A stretch of DNA of 64,000 bases from MED-G105 sp039025235 (GCA_039025235.1 JBCCOS010000002.1:186001-250000); one strand, 5' to 3'; counted from the first letter of the stretch, positions 37,519-46,031 are shown. Numbers and translations: made by a program. The notes: generated by a model from the letters alone, not told the origin.

Positions 37519-37950
37519 CCAACCTGCGGAAGGTTGGCCCATGTTTCAAAAGAGCAAGGGCAGGCTCTTGGTCGTTTCCAAACGCGAAAGTTTGGTCGTG
37601 GGTATCGGGTCGCTAAAGACCTGATCGGCATCCAATCCGCGCAGGGTTGGTCGCGCTGAAAGCGTCTCCATGAAATGGTCATGGGGGTATTGGGGGTAGC
37701 AGGAACGCTCCCCTGATTGGCAGGTGTCGGGGGCTATTACCCTGACGAGTGGATTTCATAAGGGGCGCGACAGCCCCTTTGATCGATGGGTGCAGGGAGA
37801 GCGAAGTCTCCCGCGAGTGGTTGATCGGCGATACGATCTTATGGCTCTGGATGGGTTCAATACCCTGGAAGAGCCAAGGCCGGGAGGGTCCACGGGAGGC
37901 GCGCAGCGGGTCTCCCTGGCAAGATAGCGGTGTACTACACCGCACATCTT
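37519..37950. ncRNA. Hairpin-dense non-coding tract (candidate structured RNA)
   Basis: About 430 bases with at least ten short perfect or near-perfect stem-loops: 37519-37537 (CCAACCT/AGGTTGG), 37550-37569, 37578-37595 (CCAAAC/GTTTGG), 37604-37625, 37632-37650 (CCAATCC/GGGTTGG), 37654-37664, 37668-37678, 37760-37779 (AAGGGGC/GCCCCTT), 37795-37812 (GGGAGA/TCTCCC) and 37921-37950 (AAGAT plus GCGGTGT / ACACCGC plus ATCTT). Stem sequences differ, but loops are alike: GCGGA, GCGAAA, GCTAAA, GCGCA, GCGACA, GCGAAG. Open frames through it look like chance. It lies upstream of the 42-aa ORF and ATPase in their direction of transcription. Confidence 0.5.
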
Positions 37951-37970
37951 GCGGTTCAGAGATAGCCCGT

Positions 37971-38399
37971 TTAAATCCGAAGCGGGTCTGCATTGCTGCA
38001 TTCCGAAAGCCAACCGCCGAGCTCTTTAGGAAAGTATGCTCGAAGAAGCGTGGCAAAAGTACGAATTCGCTCTCGTGTCTTCTTCTTTACCCGCACATTT
38101 TCTACTGGGGCTTTGCAAAAGTCGCGAAACCAAAACCTAATGTTGGGTTCTTCAAAAACCTCGAGATCAAGAAATGTCTCGTTGCCAGATTTATCAACGA
38201 TTATGCCATCGTAGTCGCAATATAGGCGTGATAAGAACTCGAGCCACCCATCATGGGGAACGCTAAGCGTTGCGGCTAAGCGCCTTACCTTTATCACGAA
38301 ATTAGGGTCTTCAATTTCGGCATCGGATACCAAGCGGACCACGCGCGCCTGGCAGACACCTTCAATAATGCAATTTGAACAAACCATGGCAAATGCCAC
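37971..38399 (-). CDS. Hypothetical protein with CxxC
   Basis: A 142-residue frame on the minus strand. It starts MAFAMVCSNCIIEGVCQARV, giving Cys at 7, 10 and 16, and continues with mixed helix/strand sequence (LEVFEEPNIRFWFRDFCK). Composition is natural but I recognise no family, and the ribosome site is weak; a second ATG five codons in is possible. It is the first gene upstream of the hairpin tract on this strand. Confidence 0.45.
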   Translation of the reverse strand: MAFAMVCSNCIIEGVCQARVVRLVSDAEIEDPNFVIKVRRLAATLSVPHDGWLEFLSRLYCDYDGIIVDKSGNETFLDLEVFEEPNIRFWFRDFCKAPVENVRVKKKTRERIRTFATLLRAYFPKELGGWLSECSNADPLRI

Positions 38400-38569
38400 G
38401 GAGTTCGAAGTTGGTCAAGGCGAAAATTCAGTTTGCAGAAGTTTTGCGCACATAGATCGTTTGCGCATTGTTCAAAAATCTCGCCTTATCGCCCCATTTC
38501 ATTTTTCCAATCGCTTAGTTGGGCTCCGAACGCTTCGCAATTCAGCGCGCGTCTAACACGGAGCAAATA

Positions 38570-38869
38570 ATGAAACTGAATGGTAATCCACGAGAGGCCG
38601 CTAAGGGGCCGCTTATGGGTGCCCTCGATGGACTATCGGTTGTCGCTTCTGCGGCGATATCGTTTCTGCTCACCCCATTTGTCTACAACCAAACGATTGC
38701 TTGGATTCAGCGATATGTAGGCCGATCATACGGTGAGGCAGTGGTCGATATTGCGACGCTCGCATGGTGGGTAATCGTAGGTCTGCTGATTTATTTCGTC
38801 GGGCGAATTGGCACACTGTATGTCTTTGTTATTGGCGGTTCAGTGATTTTGGTTCGATTGCTTAACTAA
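38570..38869 (+). CDS. Small inner-membrane protein in the transfer region
   Basis: A 99-residue protein with two hydrophobic stretches (VVASAAISFLLTPFVY and, after a loop, WWVIVGLLIYFVGRIG running into LYVFVIGGSVILVRLL). The ATG at 38570 has GGAG six bases upstream. It precedes another small membrane protein and the VirD4/TraG-like gene, so it may act in the membrane with the coupling protein. No family recognised. Confidence 0.6.
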   Translation: MKLNGNPREAAKGPLMGALDGLSVVASAAISFLLTPFVYNQTIAWIQRYVGRSYGEAVVDIATLAWWVIVGLLIYFVGRIGTLYVFVIGGSVILVRLLN

Positions 38870-38883
38870 GCAGGACAGGAAAA

Positions 38884-39033
38884 ATGAAGAAAGACGGTAA
38901 ACGGAAACACATCGGTAGGATTGATGTATTTGAGGAGGAGAAAAAAGAAGAGGATAAGTTTCCTTATTGGGCAGTAACGATTGCTATTTACGCGCTTATC
39001 GCATTGTCCAACTTAATCATGGAAACACATTGA
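38884..39033 (+). CDS. Small single-pass membrane protein (49 aa)
   Basis: ATG at 38884, eight bases after AGGA. The product has a charged N-terminus (MKKDGKRKHIGRIDVFEEEK) and one membrane helix (YWAVTIAIYALIALSNLI). Its TGA at 39031-39033 overlaps a TTG at 39030 in the coupling-protein frame, so the two may be translated together. TraG/VirD4 proteins normally have N-terminal membrane helices; this gene may supply one in trans, since the ATPase gene lacks them. That is inference. Confidence 0.6.
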   Translation: MKKDGKRKHIGRIDVFEEEKKEEDKFPYWAVTIAIYALIALSNLIMETH

Positions 39034-40676
39034 TAGGTTTTCTATCCAGCAACGGATCATCTGATTTACTTATGGACAATGAAGAATATCGTTTTGGATC
39101 GGCCGCGTGGACGGATCAATTCGAGGTCGCGCGCGCTGGTCTTTTTGGCGGGCGCGGCCAACAATTCGGCTATCTCAATAACAAAGCTCTGACGCTGGAC
39201 ACGGATGCGCCGTCAATTTGCGTTGCGGGCGCTGGCTCGGGGAAACTTCGCGACCGGATCGCCTTGAGCGTTGCGCGAAACGCGGGCGAGCGAAACATGG
39301 TCCTCGACCCTCGCGGAGAAATCGCGCGCGTGACGGAGCCAGCATTCGCATTCAAGAAAGCTGCGCGATGGACTTGGAACCCGGCGGGACTTGTTGGCTT
39401 GCCCCAGCATCGGTGCAATCCTCTCGATATCCTTGAACTAAATAATCCGAGGCTTGTCGCCGACTGTAAGTTCGTCGCCGAGGGCCTTGTTCCGATCAGT
39501 CATTCATCGAATGGCCGCTACTTCTCTCAGCGCGCGAATGATTGGGGAAGCGACTTCTTACTTTCACTGGTTGAGCGTAATGGCTCTGTTGATTTTCCGG
39601 CATTGTATCAATTGGTCACGGTCGTCGAAGCAGAACCCGCAGCTTGGGCAGATCATGCTGAGTTCATGCTCTCTTCGCGTTTTTCGAGCGTGCGGCGCAC
39701 TGCCGGTGAGATGCTGGCAAAGCAGCAAGACGCCCCGCGTGAGTTCGGCGGCATTATCGGCGAACTCTATAATGCCGTGAGCGCCTTAAGCGATCCGATG
39801 TTGCGCGCATCGCTCAAGGAGCCTGATTTCTCGGTCAAAGCGCTTTGCGATCGCCAGCGCGCTTGCTCGATCTGCTTGAACGTACCGATGGAATACATGG
39901 GTATTTGGGCTCCAATCCTGCGGGTCTTTTTCACCGCAGGACTTTTGATCAAAATGCGCGCGCCTGAGGCTAATCGCGTCAATCTCGTGGTCGATGAGGC
40001 GGGGCAGCTTGGTTCATTTGATGCGCTGCTACGTGCATTTACCTACGGACGTGGTGCTGGCGTGAGAGCTGAAGCCTATTTTCAGGATGTCGGTCAGATT
40101 GTTCGGAGTTTTGGTCAGCCAGGCTTGCAAGGCTTCATGGGATCAGCAGCGCTACGCCAGTTTTTTGGCGTGCGTGATTACGAAACGGCCAAGATGGTTT
40201 CCGATATGCTTGGTACTGAGACACTAGAGTATGATGATGAGCTGAGGCAAAGTGCTGCTCGTCGTTCACGGTTTAACGCTGCGGCGAGTATCATGAATGG
40301 TGGCGACCCATTCGCGGCTATCGCGGAATTGCAACACCAGTCGCTCGCGCATGAGCATCGCACGAAGCAGGCGCGTTCGCTGATGACAGCGGATGAAATC
40401 CTAGCGATGCCGGAAGATCGGCAGATCGTTTTTGTGTCCGGAAAGAATCTCAAGCCGATTTATGCGCATAAGCTTCCGTACTGGACTCGCTCTGAATTCG
40501 CAGGAAAATTCCTTCCGAACCCTTACCACCCGCCATCCGATACGGTCCTTATCGTCTCAGGTCTGGGACAGAGGCGGGCTAGGGTCATACGCGAGCGGGT
40601 GCCGCACGCATTCGCTCACCTCCCGCAATATCAGTCTGGCGAATGGGCTTACGTCAAAGGTCACCGCCCACGCTAA
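39030..40676 (+). CDS. VirD4/TraG-like conjugative coupling ATPase
   Basis: Type IV coupling protein that docks the relaxase-DNA complex to a secretion channel. The nucleotide loop is VAGAGSGKLRD, a Walker A in which the usual Ser/Thr/Gly after Lys is Leu. Walker B is NLVVDEAGQLG, and the downstream FGVRDYETAKMVSDMLG and motifs around QDVGQIVRSFGQ match TraG/TraD proteins. The start is uncertain: TTG 39030 (overlap with the previous stop) or ATG 39072. No N-terminal membrane helix is present in either case, unlike most family members. About 548 residues. Confidence 0.8.
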   Translation: MIGFLSSNGSSDLLMDNEEYRFGSAAWTDQFEVARAGLFGGRGQQFGYLNNKALTLDTDAPSICVAGAGSGKLRDRIALSVARNAGERNMVLDPRGEIARVTEPAFAFKKAARWTWNPAGLVGLPQHRCNPLDILELNNPRLVADCKFVAEGLVPISHSSNGRYFSQRANDWGSDFLLSLVERNGSVDFPALYQLVTVVEAEPAAWADHAEFMLSSRFSSVRRTAGEMLAKQQDAPREFGGIIGELYNAVSALSDPMLRASLKEPDFSVKALCDRQRACSICLNVPMEYMGIWAPILRVFFTAGLLIKMRAPEANRVNLVVDEAGQLGSFDALLRAFTYGRGAGVRAEAYFQDVGQIVRSFGQPGLQGFMGSAALRQFFGVRDYETAKMVSDMLGTETLEYDDELRQSAARRSRFNAAASIMNGGDPFAAIAELQHQSLAHEHRTKQARSLMTADEILAMPEDRQIVFVSGKNLKPIYAHKLPYWTRSEFAGKFLPNPYHPPSDTVLIVSGLGQRRARVIRERVPHAFAHLPQYQSGEWAYVKGHRPR

Positions 40677-40693
40677 ATCAAGGAGACGGATTT

Positions 40694-40810
40694 ATGTCAG
40701 AAGAACGCGAAGGGGCACGGCCGAGTTATACGGCGTATCAAGTTAACGATGGGCCCGAAGGCACACGATCGGAACAACCGCGTCGTCGTTCACGCGAGAA
40801 TAAGCGGTGA
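40694..40810 (+). CDS. Small hydrophilic protein (38 aa) after the coupling gene
   Basis: ATG at 40694, eight bases after AAGGAG; product MSEEREGARPSYTAYQVNDG with a basic tail. Its TGA overlaps the GTG start of the next gene (GTGA). The ribosome site and overlap argue for real translation; family unknown. Confidence 0.5.
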   Translation: MSEEREGARPSYTAYQVNDGPEGTRSEQPRRRSRENKR

Positions 40811-41088
40811 ATGAATATGAGACGCTAGCAACTCGGCCGCCAAAGATTATGACGAAGGCGGAGTTGATCGATAGACTAAAGAAAAGGGCTCGACCGAAGG
40901 TTGAGCCCCATTTGTCTCCGTCAGGCGATAGTCTTACAAACTTAAAAGCACAATCTGATCAAGGCAACGAACGTCGTATTGCCCGGCTCCGGGACCGTCT
41001 TTCCGCTGACTCTGAGCGTGCGCAAATCGATCAGGCGTTCTCTAGGCTGGAGGGGTTTGCTCGCGTGAATTTTGAAAATGAGAGATAA
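40807..41088 (+). CDS. Small hypothetical protein, coupled to the preceding ORF
   Basis: Starts at a GTG at 40807 that shares four bases with the stop of the 38-aa ORF. The 93-residue product is very charged and helical (MTKAELIDRLKKRARPK early, RIARLRDRLSADSERAQID late), with no membrane segment. Probably co-transcribed with the coupling-protein gene. No family recognised. Confidence 0.55.
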   Translation: MNEYETLATRPPKIMTKAELIDRLKKRARPKVEPHLSPSGDSLTNLKAQSDQGNERRIARLRDRLSADSERAQIDQAFSRLEGFARVNFENER

Positions 41089-41099
41089 TTAGTATCCGC

Positions 41100-41126
41100 T
41101 GTAACGCAAGGTGAGCTTGCGTTACA
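41100..41126 (+). terminator. Stem-loop after the transfer genes
   Basis: TGTAACGCAAG, loop GTGAG, CTTGCGTTACA: 11 perfect pairs, 11 bases after the stop at 41088. The tail TCTTATAT is only partly T-rich. Likely the end of the coupling operon. Confidence 0.6.
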
Positions 41127-41288
41127 TCTTATATGAATGGTATACTGATCATATAGTTTTACGCGTTGCGGCTTCGCGAATATCCGCGTCTATCACCCCA
41201 TTTTGGTGATCCGCACGCCTATTGTCTGAAAAGCAATTTGTTCGGAGCGCTTTGTGTCAAAGCGTTCATACGAGAGGTGTGTGCTCTC

Positions 41289-41546
41289 ATGAAAGAGATT
41301 ATTGAAAAGCACAAAGACAGGTTGATCGCAAAAGGATGCTCACCTGAGCGCGCTGAGGATATTGTCCACAGATTAGTTCGTGTTCTTGAGCCTTTCGTCG
41401 ATGCCGCATGGGGACTCCATTCCGCGCAATTAGCCAGAGATTCTCTTGTCGAAAAATTTCACACCAAAGCGAGAGCCTGTGCTAATCTTGGAACGAAATC
41501 TGAACAACTGAGTATTGGAGGCCCAGCCGTCCCGGCTGCGGATTGA
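41289..41546 (+). CDS. Small hypothetical protein upstream of the recombinase
   Basis: An 85-residue helical protein, MKEIIEKHKDRLIAKGCSPE then AEDIVHRLVRVLEPFVDAAW. It ends four bases into the recombinase frame (TTGA), so the two are probably co-expressed. It could be a recombination directionality factor by position, but no such motif is seen. Confidence 0.5.
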   Translation: MKEIIEKHKDRLIAKGCSPERAEDIVHRLVRVLEPFVDAAWGLHSAQLARDSLVEKFHTKARACANLGTKSEQLSIGGPAVPAAD

Positions 41547-41548
41547 AA

Positions 41549-43111
41549 ATGGAGTCGAAGAAGGCACAATCTACGGAAGGCAAGGCGGTCATTTACTGCC
41601 GCGTATCGGACACGAAGCAGACAACGCGAGGAACAGGTCTCAAGTCACAGGAGACGCGGTGCCGCGAATACGCTTCTTTTCGTGGGTACGACGTTGTTCA
41701 GGTTTTTACCGATGATGCGTCCGGTGGTCTGATTGACCGGCCTGGCATGCAAAGCATGCTCGCTTATCTAAGAAAGCACCGTCGCCAACCGCATGTCGTC
41801 ATCATCGATGATATCAGCCGCCTTGCACGTGGTCTGCACGCGCACATGGAGCTGCGCTCTGCGATAGCGAAGTCTGGCGGCATTCTAGAATCCCCATCGC
41901 TCGAATTTGGCGAAGATAGCGACAGCCAGCTCATTGAGAATCTGCTGGCAAGCGTCTCGCAGCATCAGCGCCAGAAAAACGGTGAGCAAACGCTGAACCG
42001 TATGCGTTCGCGTGCCTTGAATGGCTATTGGGTGTTTCACGCACCAATAGGCTACCGCTTTGAGCGTGTGTCCGGCCAGGGTAAAGTTCTGCATGCAGAC
42101 GAGCCCTACGCTTCGATCATTCGCGAAGCGCTTGAGGGATACGCCGCCGAAAAGTTCTCGACCCAAGCCGAGGTAAAGCGGTTCTTGGAAGTTCAACCAG
42201 AATTTCCGAAGACCGCTAGCGGGGAAGTCACGAACCAACGTGTGAATGATCTGCTGACGCAGCCTTTGTATGCCGGATATCTGGAGCTCCCGAAATGGGA
42301 TGTTTCGTTGCGCCCTGCCAAACACGAGGGGCTAATCACCTTTGAAACGTTCAAAACCATTCAGGATCGACTGAATGGGATCGCACGCGTGCCAGCACGC
42401 AAGGACATCAACGAAGACTTTCCGCTCCGTGGCTTTGTGCAGTGTGGGTGTTGCGGGAATCCACTCACAGCGAATTGGTCGAAGGGTAAGACTGCGAGCT
42501 ATCCCTATTATCTGTGCCGCCAGAAGGGCTGCGAGGCCTATGGGAAATCGATCCGCCGCGAGGTCGTTGAAGGTGATTTTGGGAAGATCATCAAATCGCT
42601 GCGCCCGTCGGAAGACCTTTTCGAGTTTGCGTCCTCGCTGTTCCGCGACCTCTGGGATCAGCGAGGTGAGGCGATGAAGGCAAGGCGTCAATCTATGACG
42701 GCTGAAGTTTCGCAGGTGGATCGTAAGATCGCGCAGCTTATGGATCGGCTCGTCGAAGCCGATAGCGAATCCGTTGTCCGCGCTTACGAAAAGCGCATCG
42801 GCGATCTCGAAATGCAGCGCGCGGTTCTCCGTGAGCGGATCGAAAAATGCGGCAAGCCTTTGCACACCTACGAGGAGTCGTTCGAACTCTCGATGGCATT
42901 TTTGTCAAACCCTTGGTTTATTTGGGAAAATGGAGGAATTGAGCACCGTCAGACGGTGTTGAAACTGGCGTTTGAAGACAATCTGGCATACTGCCGTGAA
43001 AACGGTTTTCGAACACCAAAAATATCCATGCCTTTCAAGGCGTTAGAGGATATTTGCAGTGGAAAAATGGAGATGGCGCACCGGGGAAGATTCGAACTCC
43101 CGACCCCTTGA
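41549..43111 (+). CDS. Large serine recombinase (element 1 integrase)
   Basis: Site-specific recombinase of the large serine type. The resolvase domain starts AVIYCRVSDTKQTTRG with the nucleophilic Ser near residue 19, followed by DDASGGLIDRPGM and IDDISRLARG. Then comes a recombinase domain and a zinc ribbon (CGCCGNPL ... YLCRQKGC), and a coiled coil (AQLMDRLVEADSESVVRAYE). The frame runs into the antisense strand of the tRNA-Arg gene, which supplies its last ten or so residues (HRGRFELPTP). ATG 41549 or TTG 41543 may be the start. It is positioned at the element end, as an integrase should be. Confidence 0.88.
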   Translation: MESKKAQSTEGKAVIYCRVSDTKQTTRGTGLKSQETRCREYASFRGYDVVQVFTDDASGGLIDRPGMQSMLAYLRKHRRQPHVVIIDDISRLARGLHAHMELRSAIAKSGGILESPSLEFGEDSDSQLIENLLASVSQHQRQKNGEQTLNRMRSRALNGYWVFHAPIGYRFERVSGQGKVLHADEPYASIIREALEGYAAEKFSTQAEVKRFLEVQPEFPKTASGEVTNQRVNDLLTQPLYAGYLELPKWDVSLRPAKHEGLITFETFKTIQDRLNGIARVPARKDINEDFPLRGFVQCGCCGNPLTANWSKGKTASYPYYLCRQKGCEAYGKSIRREVVEGDFGKIIKSLRPSEDLFEFASSLFRDLWDQRGEAMKARRQSMTAEVSQVDRKIAQLMDRLVEADSESVVRAYEKRIGDLEMQRAVLRERIEKCGKPLHTYEESFELSMAFLSNPWFIWENGGIEHRQTVLKLAFEDNLAYCRENGFRTPKISMPFKALEDICSGKMEMAHRGRFELPTP

Positions 43112-43150
43112 TTCGTAGTCAAGTACTCTATCCAGCTGAGCTACCGGTGC
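43074..43150 (-). tRNA. tRNA-Arg(ACG)
   Basis: On the minus strand the gene starts GCACCGGTAGCTCAG and ends CCGGTGCGCCA, with CCA encoded. The acceptor pairs GCACCGG with CCGGTGC, the anticodon stem CTTGA/TCAAG holds loop CTACGAA (anticodon ACG), and the T arm is GGGAG-TTCGAAT-CTTCC. Its 3' end is the integration site of element 1; the tRNA itself is intact. Confidence 0.95.
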
Positions 43151-43708
43151 TTTTGTTTAGGGGCAGACAGTCATATCCGCAGTGCCCGCATAAAGACCAC
43201 GGTTTAAGCGCATCACTTCGGTAAAAGCAAGTCCTGCCGATAGCATATTGCGAAGCGCGTTCATCCACAGCTCTCCTCAAAGGACAGCCCGACCTAACTC
43301 AGTCAAAGCACCCTTAAATCAAACTACGTCAAGAAATCAATTTGCTGAGAATTAAGTTCGATTTAGCCCCCGTCAGATGACCTTTATTCCAGTTGTAACG
43401 GTGATTATTATGTGCCGGTTCAATTGCAATGCAACGCTAAATCTTGTTTGGGCCTATGCTTGCTGAAGGGGTGAAGGGCGAAATTACCGACGGCACTCAC
43501 TTATCAGCGAACTGCTCTTAGCGTGAGCGCGGCGGGATATCACAAATAATCCATTATTGAATTGGTATTGAGTAAACCGGTCGCCACGCCTCAGTATAAT
43601 GCAAATCTCAGCGTCGTAATCAGCACGTAAGAAAGTTTCGTTGTTTCTTATCAAACTGTTGTTTTGCGATCGAACGCGCTTTTTGTTATTGACGGATGGT
43701 CGTCTCGT
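43151..43708. other. Intergenic region right of tRNA-Arg
   Basis: About 560 bases. No gene, RNA or strong repeat seen; several short frames are not credible. Confidence 0.5.
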
Positions 43709-44347
43709 TCATCCAACAAGGACGGGCTCCTTCCGCACAAGACTTTCCGTTTCAATTGCATTGATCAAAAAATCCGCAACACTGGCGCGAGAGATCACGC
43801 CATTGCGCCAATCCCCAGATTCAAAAAGCACCTTGTATGTTTTGGACTTAGCCCCGTTCGTGAGCACTCCGGGGCGAGCAATTGTCCAATCAAGACCACT
43901 TTCTTTCACGATTTTTTCTTGAATAGACTTATCAGTATACGCATGGCCGAACAAAAGGTTAAATGGTAGCTTTTGGATCAAACCTATTGCTGCTTCACTA
44001 TCTCCTGCCCCAAAACCAGTCACGCTTATTATTCTTCTCACATTAGCATTTTGCATTACAGGAATGAGTACTTTAGTTGCTTCAGAAAATAGTGTGATGG
44101 GTCCAGTGAGAAGCTTGAAATCGAGCGGCACTCCCAAGCACTGAATAACAGAATCTACGCCTCTGACCGCACGTTCCACATCATTTTTATTGAGTGCATC
44201 GCCTCTAATTTTTTGAAGACGCTCGTTCTTTACTGGTATTTGGTCAGCACTGCGAGCAAAAGCTCTAACGGTGTGACCACGGGCTAAAGCTTCTTTAACC
44301 GTCGCAAGCCCAATTCCTTGACTCGCACCGATGATTAAAGTTTCCAT
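43709..44347 (-). CDS. NAD(P)-binding SDR-like protein
   Basis: A 212-residue NmrA/SDR-a5-like protein: METLIIGASQGIGLATVKEA is the Rossmann start, followed by VRAFARSADQIP, GDALNKNDVERAVRG and VIQCLG, then SVTGFGAGDSE and LDWTIARPGVLTNG. No catalytic Tyr-x-x-x-Lys is obvious, as in the NmrA-like group. It stands alone on the chromosome between the two elements. I start at the ATG at 44347; three codons further upstream are possible. Confidence 0.85.
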   Translation of the reverse strand: METLIIGASQGIGLATVKEALARGHTVRAFARSADQIPVKNERLQKIRGDALNKNDVERAVRGVDSVIQCLGVPLDFKLLTGPITLFSEATKVLIPVMQNANVRRIISVTGFGAGDSEAAIGLIQKLPFNLLFGHAYTDKSIQEKIVKESGLDWTIARPGVLTNGAKSKTYKVLFESGDWRNGVISRASVADFLINAIETESLVRKEPVLVG

Positions 44348-44829
44348 AAAGAACACTCTCTGACTTAGGGGGTTAAAATTTCAATTGCCTGGAACTTTCT
44401 CACACCCAACATATACGGCGCTCGCTAATGGGATAGCCTAATGGAAAAATGGGCAAATTGTCACCCAAAAGCACCGACGAAGCTTCAACGTTATTTGCTG
44501 GGGTCTTCATCCTGCTGGGTTTTGCCAAAGGTACCCCGACGGAAGCGCTTCAATCCTTTTCAGTGGAAGGATCATATGATCACTAGGTTATACAGAGCAG
44601 CAATAAGCGCCCCCAATAAGACCGGAATAGCGCCGGCCGGACCTAATAGCGTACACAAAGCGGACGGTAGATAAGGCAGTTTTCGAGAGACTAGGGAAAC
44701 ACAATAATGATACACGATAACAAAAAAGGCGGATCTAAAATGCACCTTAAGCACTCAACCAAAGGCAACCCGATCAGGAAGCCATATCGAAGATGACCGA
44801 AAATTGATCGATCCTGAAATATGTAATAA
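44348..44829. other. Intergenic region left of element 2
   Basis: About 480 bases. Short frames at 44441-44674 (plus) and 44572-44754 (minus) overlap and look random. Nothing else seen. Confidence 0.4.
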
Positions 44830-44887
44830 TGGTGCGGTCGAGAGGACTCGAACCTCCACGGATTGCTCCACAGCGACCTCAACGCTG
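44830..44887 (-). other. Displaced 3' half of tRNA-Leu(GAG), left attachment site of element 2
   Basis: On the minus strand this reads as the 3' part of a tRNA-Leu: anticodon arm CAGCGTTGAGGTCGCTG, a variable arm, T arm GGAGG-TTCGAGT-CCTCT and CGACCGCACCA. The acceptor end would pair with the GCGGTCG 5' end of the intact gene at 55397. The 5' half is absent. The 18-base core ACAGCGACCTCAACGCTG at 44870-44887 is repeated at 55353-55370. Confidence 0.85.
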
Positions 44888-45002
44888 GGGGCCGAGTTTT
44901 ACAGGACCTAATTATCCAATAGAATCAAGCATTAACTTTACTTTGCGCCCTCTCCGGCTATATCGAACTATAGCAATTTAGTTACCTGGAGAGTTACTCC
45001 CC

Positions 45003-46031
45003 ATGCCGAACATCACCTCCGCGTGGATGGACAAGGCCCAGAAGCCTGGCCTCCACTGGGACGCGCGCCACCATGGGCTGGGCGTGCGGGTTTGGAACGA
45101 CGGGCGAACGAAAAGCTGGATATTTCAAAAGTCCGGCCGCGACCGCCGTACACTTGGCCGCTGGCCCAGCATAGAGATCAACGAGGCGCGCCGCCTTGCC
45201 GCTGAGGCGAACGAAAGAGGCGCGCCCAAGAAGCGAACCGTGCGCGACGTCCATGACACATGGGCCCGGGACCACCTCTTGCGCGGCGGGTCGCCCGTAA
45301 CTGTGAAGGAGGCAGAGGGCCGCGTCGGCAAACACGCGCACCACATCTGGTCCGTGAACGTTGCCTCCCTCGACAAGGTGGCGCTTCTGGATCTGCGCGC
45401 GTCCATAATGGACAAGTCCGGAGTGCATCCAGCGCGTGACACCGTGAACCACATACGTCGCCTGGTAGAGATCGCGACTGACCGGCGCGTCCGCTTGCCC
45501 GAACTGCGCCGCCCACGGAGCGGCCGTGGGGAGCAGTCCGCTAATATCGAGGAATGGTGGCCGTGCATACTGCAGTCAACGTCGACGCAGATGTATGACG
45601 CGCACTGCGTGGCTGCACTGACCGGGCTAAGGCAGTCAGACATCCTGCAGATCCGCAAGAGTAATATAGAAGGCGACCGGGTCTTCATCCCCTCGCCCAA
45701 AACTAAGATGGGGCAAGACCTGTCGTTCTGGAGGCACCTGCCGGCGCAGGTCGCATCAATTCTAGCAAGACAGTGGTCGCATGAAACTGATCTTGCCTTC
45801 CCCTTTAACTCAATCCGCGCGGGCAAGGGCAGCTACTCTCATCGTCTGCGCCACCACTTCATCGGGCTAGCCGAGAGCGAGACGGCGGTGCCGCGTCGCG
45901 TTTTGCGAAAGCTAGTTAACCATACGGGCAAGAGCGACGTCACTGACGGCTACGGCCACGTTACCGACGAGTCATGCGCTCGCTGGTCCCAGGAGATTGC
46001 CGATTTGATCTCTGCAAAGATAAAGCTTTAA
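45003..46031 (+). CDS. Tyrosine recombinase (integrase) of element 2
   Basis: A 342-residue phage-type integrase. The N-terminus contains an arm-binding-like region (GLGVRVWNDGRTKSWIFQKS), then a core-binding domain, and a catalytic domain with Arg in ALTGLRQSDI, the box II HRLRHHF and the C-terminal LVNHTGKSDVTDGYGHV, where the Tyr nucleophile and preceding His lie. It sits next to the tRNA-Leu fragment, transcribed away from it. ATG at 45003. Confidence 0.9.
   Translation: MPNITSAWMDKAQKPGLHWDARHHGLGVRVWNDGRTKSWIFQKSGRDRRTLGRWPSIEINEARRLAAEANERGAPKKRTVRDVHDTWARDHLLRGGSPVTVKEAEGRVGKHAHHIWSVNVASLDKVALLDLRASIMDKSGVHPARDTVNHIRRLVEIATDRRVRLPELRRPRSGRGEQSANIEEWWPCILQSTSTQMYDAHCVAALTGLRQSDILQIRKSNIEGDRVFIPSPKTKMGQDLSFWRHLPAQVASILARQWSHETDLAFPFNSIRAGKGSYSHRLRHHFIGLAESETAVPRRVLRKLVNHTGKSDVTDGYGHVTDESCARWSQEIADLISAKIKL

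Larger units (their letters stand above)
25731..43082. mobile_element. Integrative mobilizable element 1 in tRNA-Arg(ACG)
   Basis: A 17.3-kb segment between direct repeats at 25733-25742 and 43073-43082. It holds a MobC/MobA relaxase pair at one end and a VirD4/TraG-like coupling ATPase plus a large serine recombinase at the other, with no mating-pair formation (VirB) genes. It should therefore depend on another element's type IV system for transfer. Cargo genes are of mixed base composition and mostly unknown. Confidence 0.75.

Noticed and set aside
37452..37682. 76-aa minus-strand ORF across the hairpin tract
   Set aside because: Composition (many Arg, Cys, Trp, Pro) is that of antisense or non-coding GC-rich DNA; no ribosome site.
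37519..37950. CRISPR-like array
   Set aside because: The hairpins are not copies of one repeat, spacing is irregular and there are no cas genes in the window.
25858..43111. Self-transmissible ICE
   Set aside because: No VirB-type mating-pair genes; only relaxase and coupling ATPase are present, so mobilizable is the better word.
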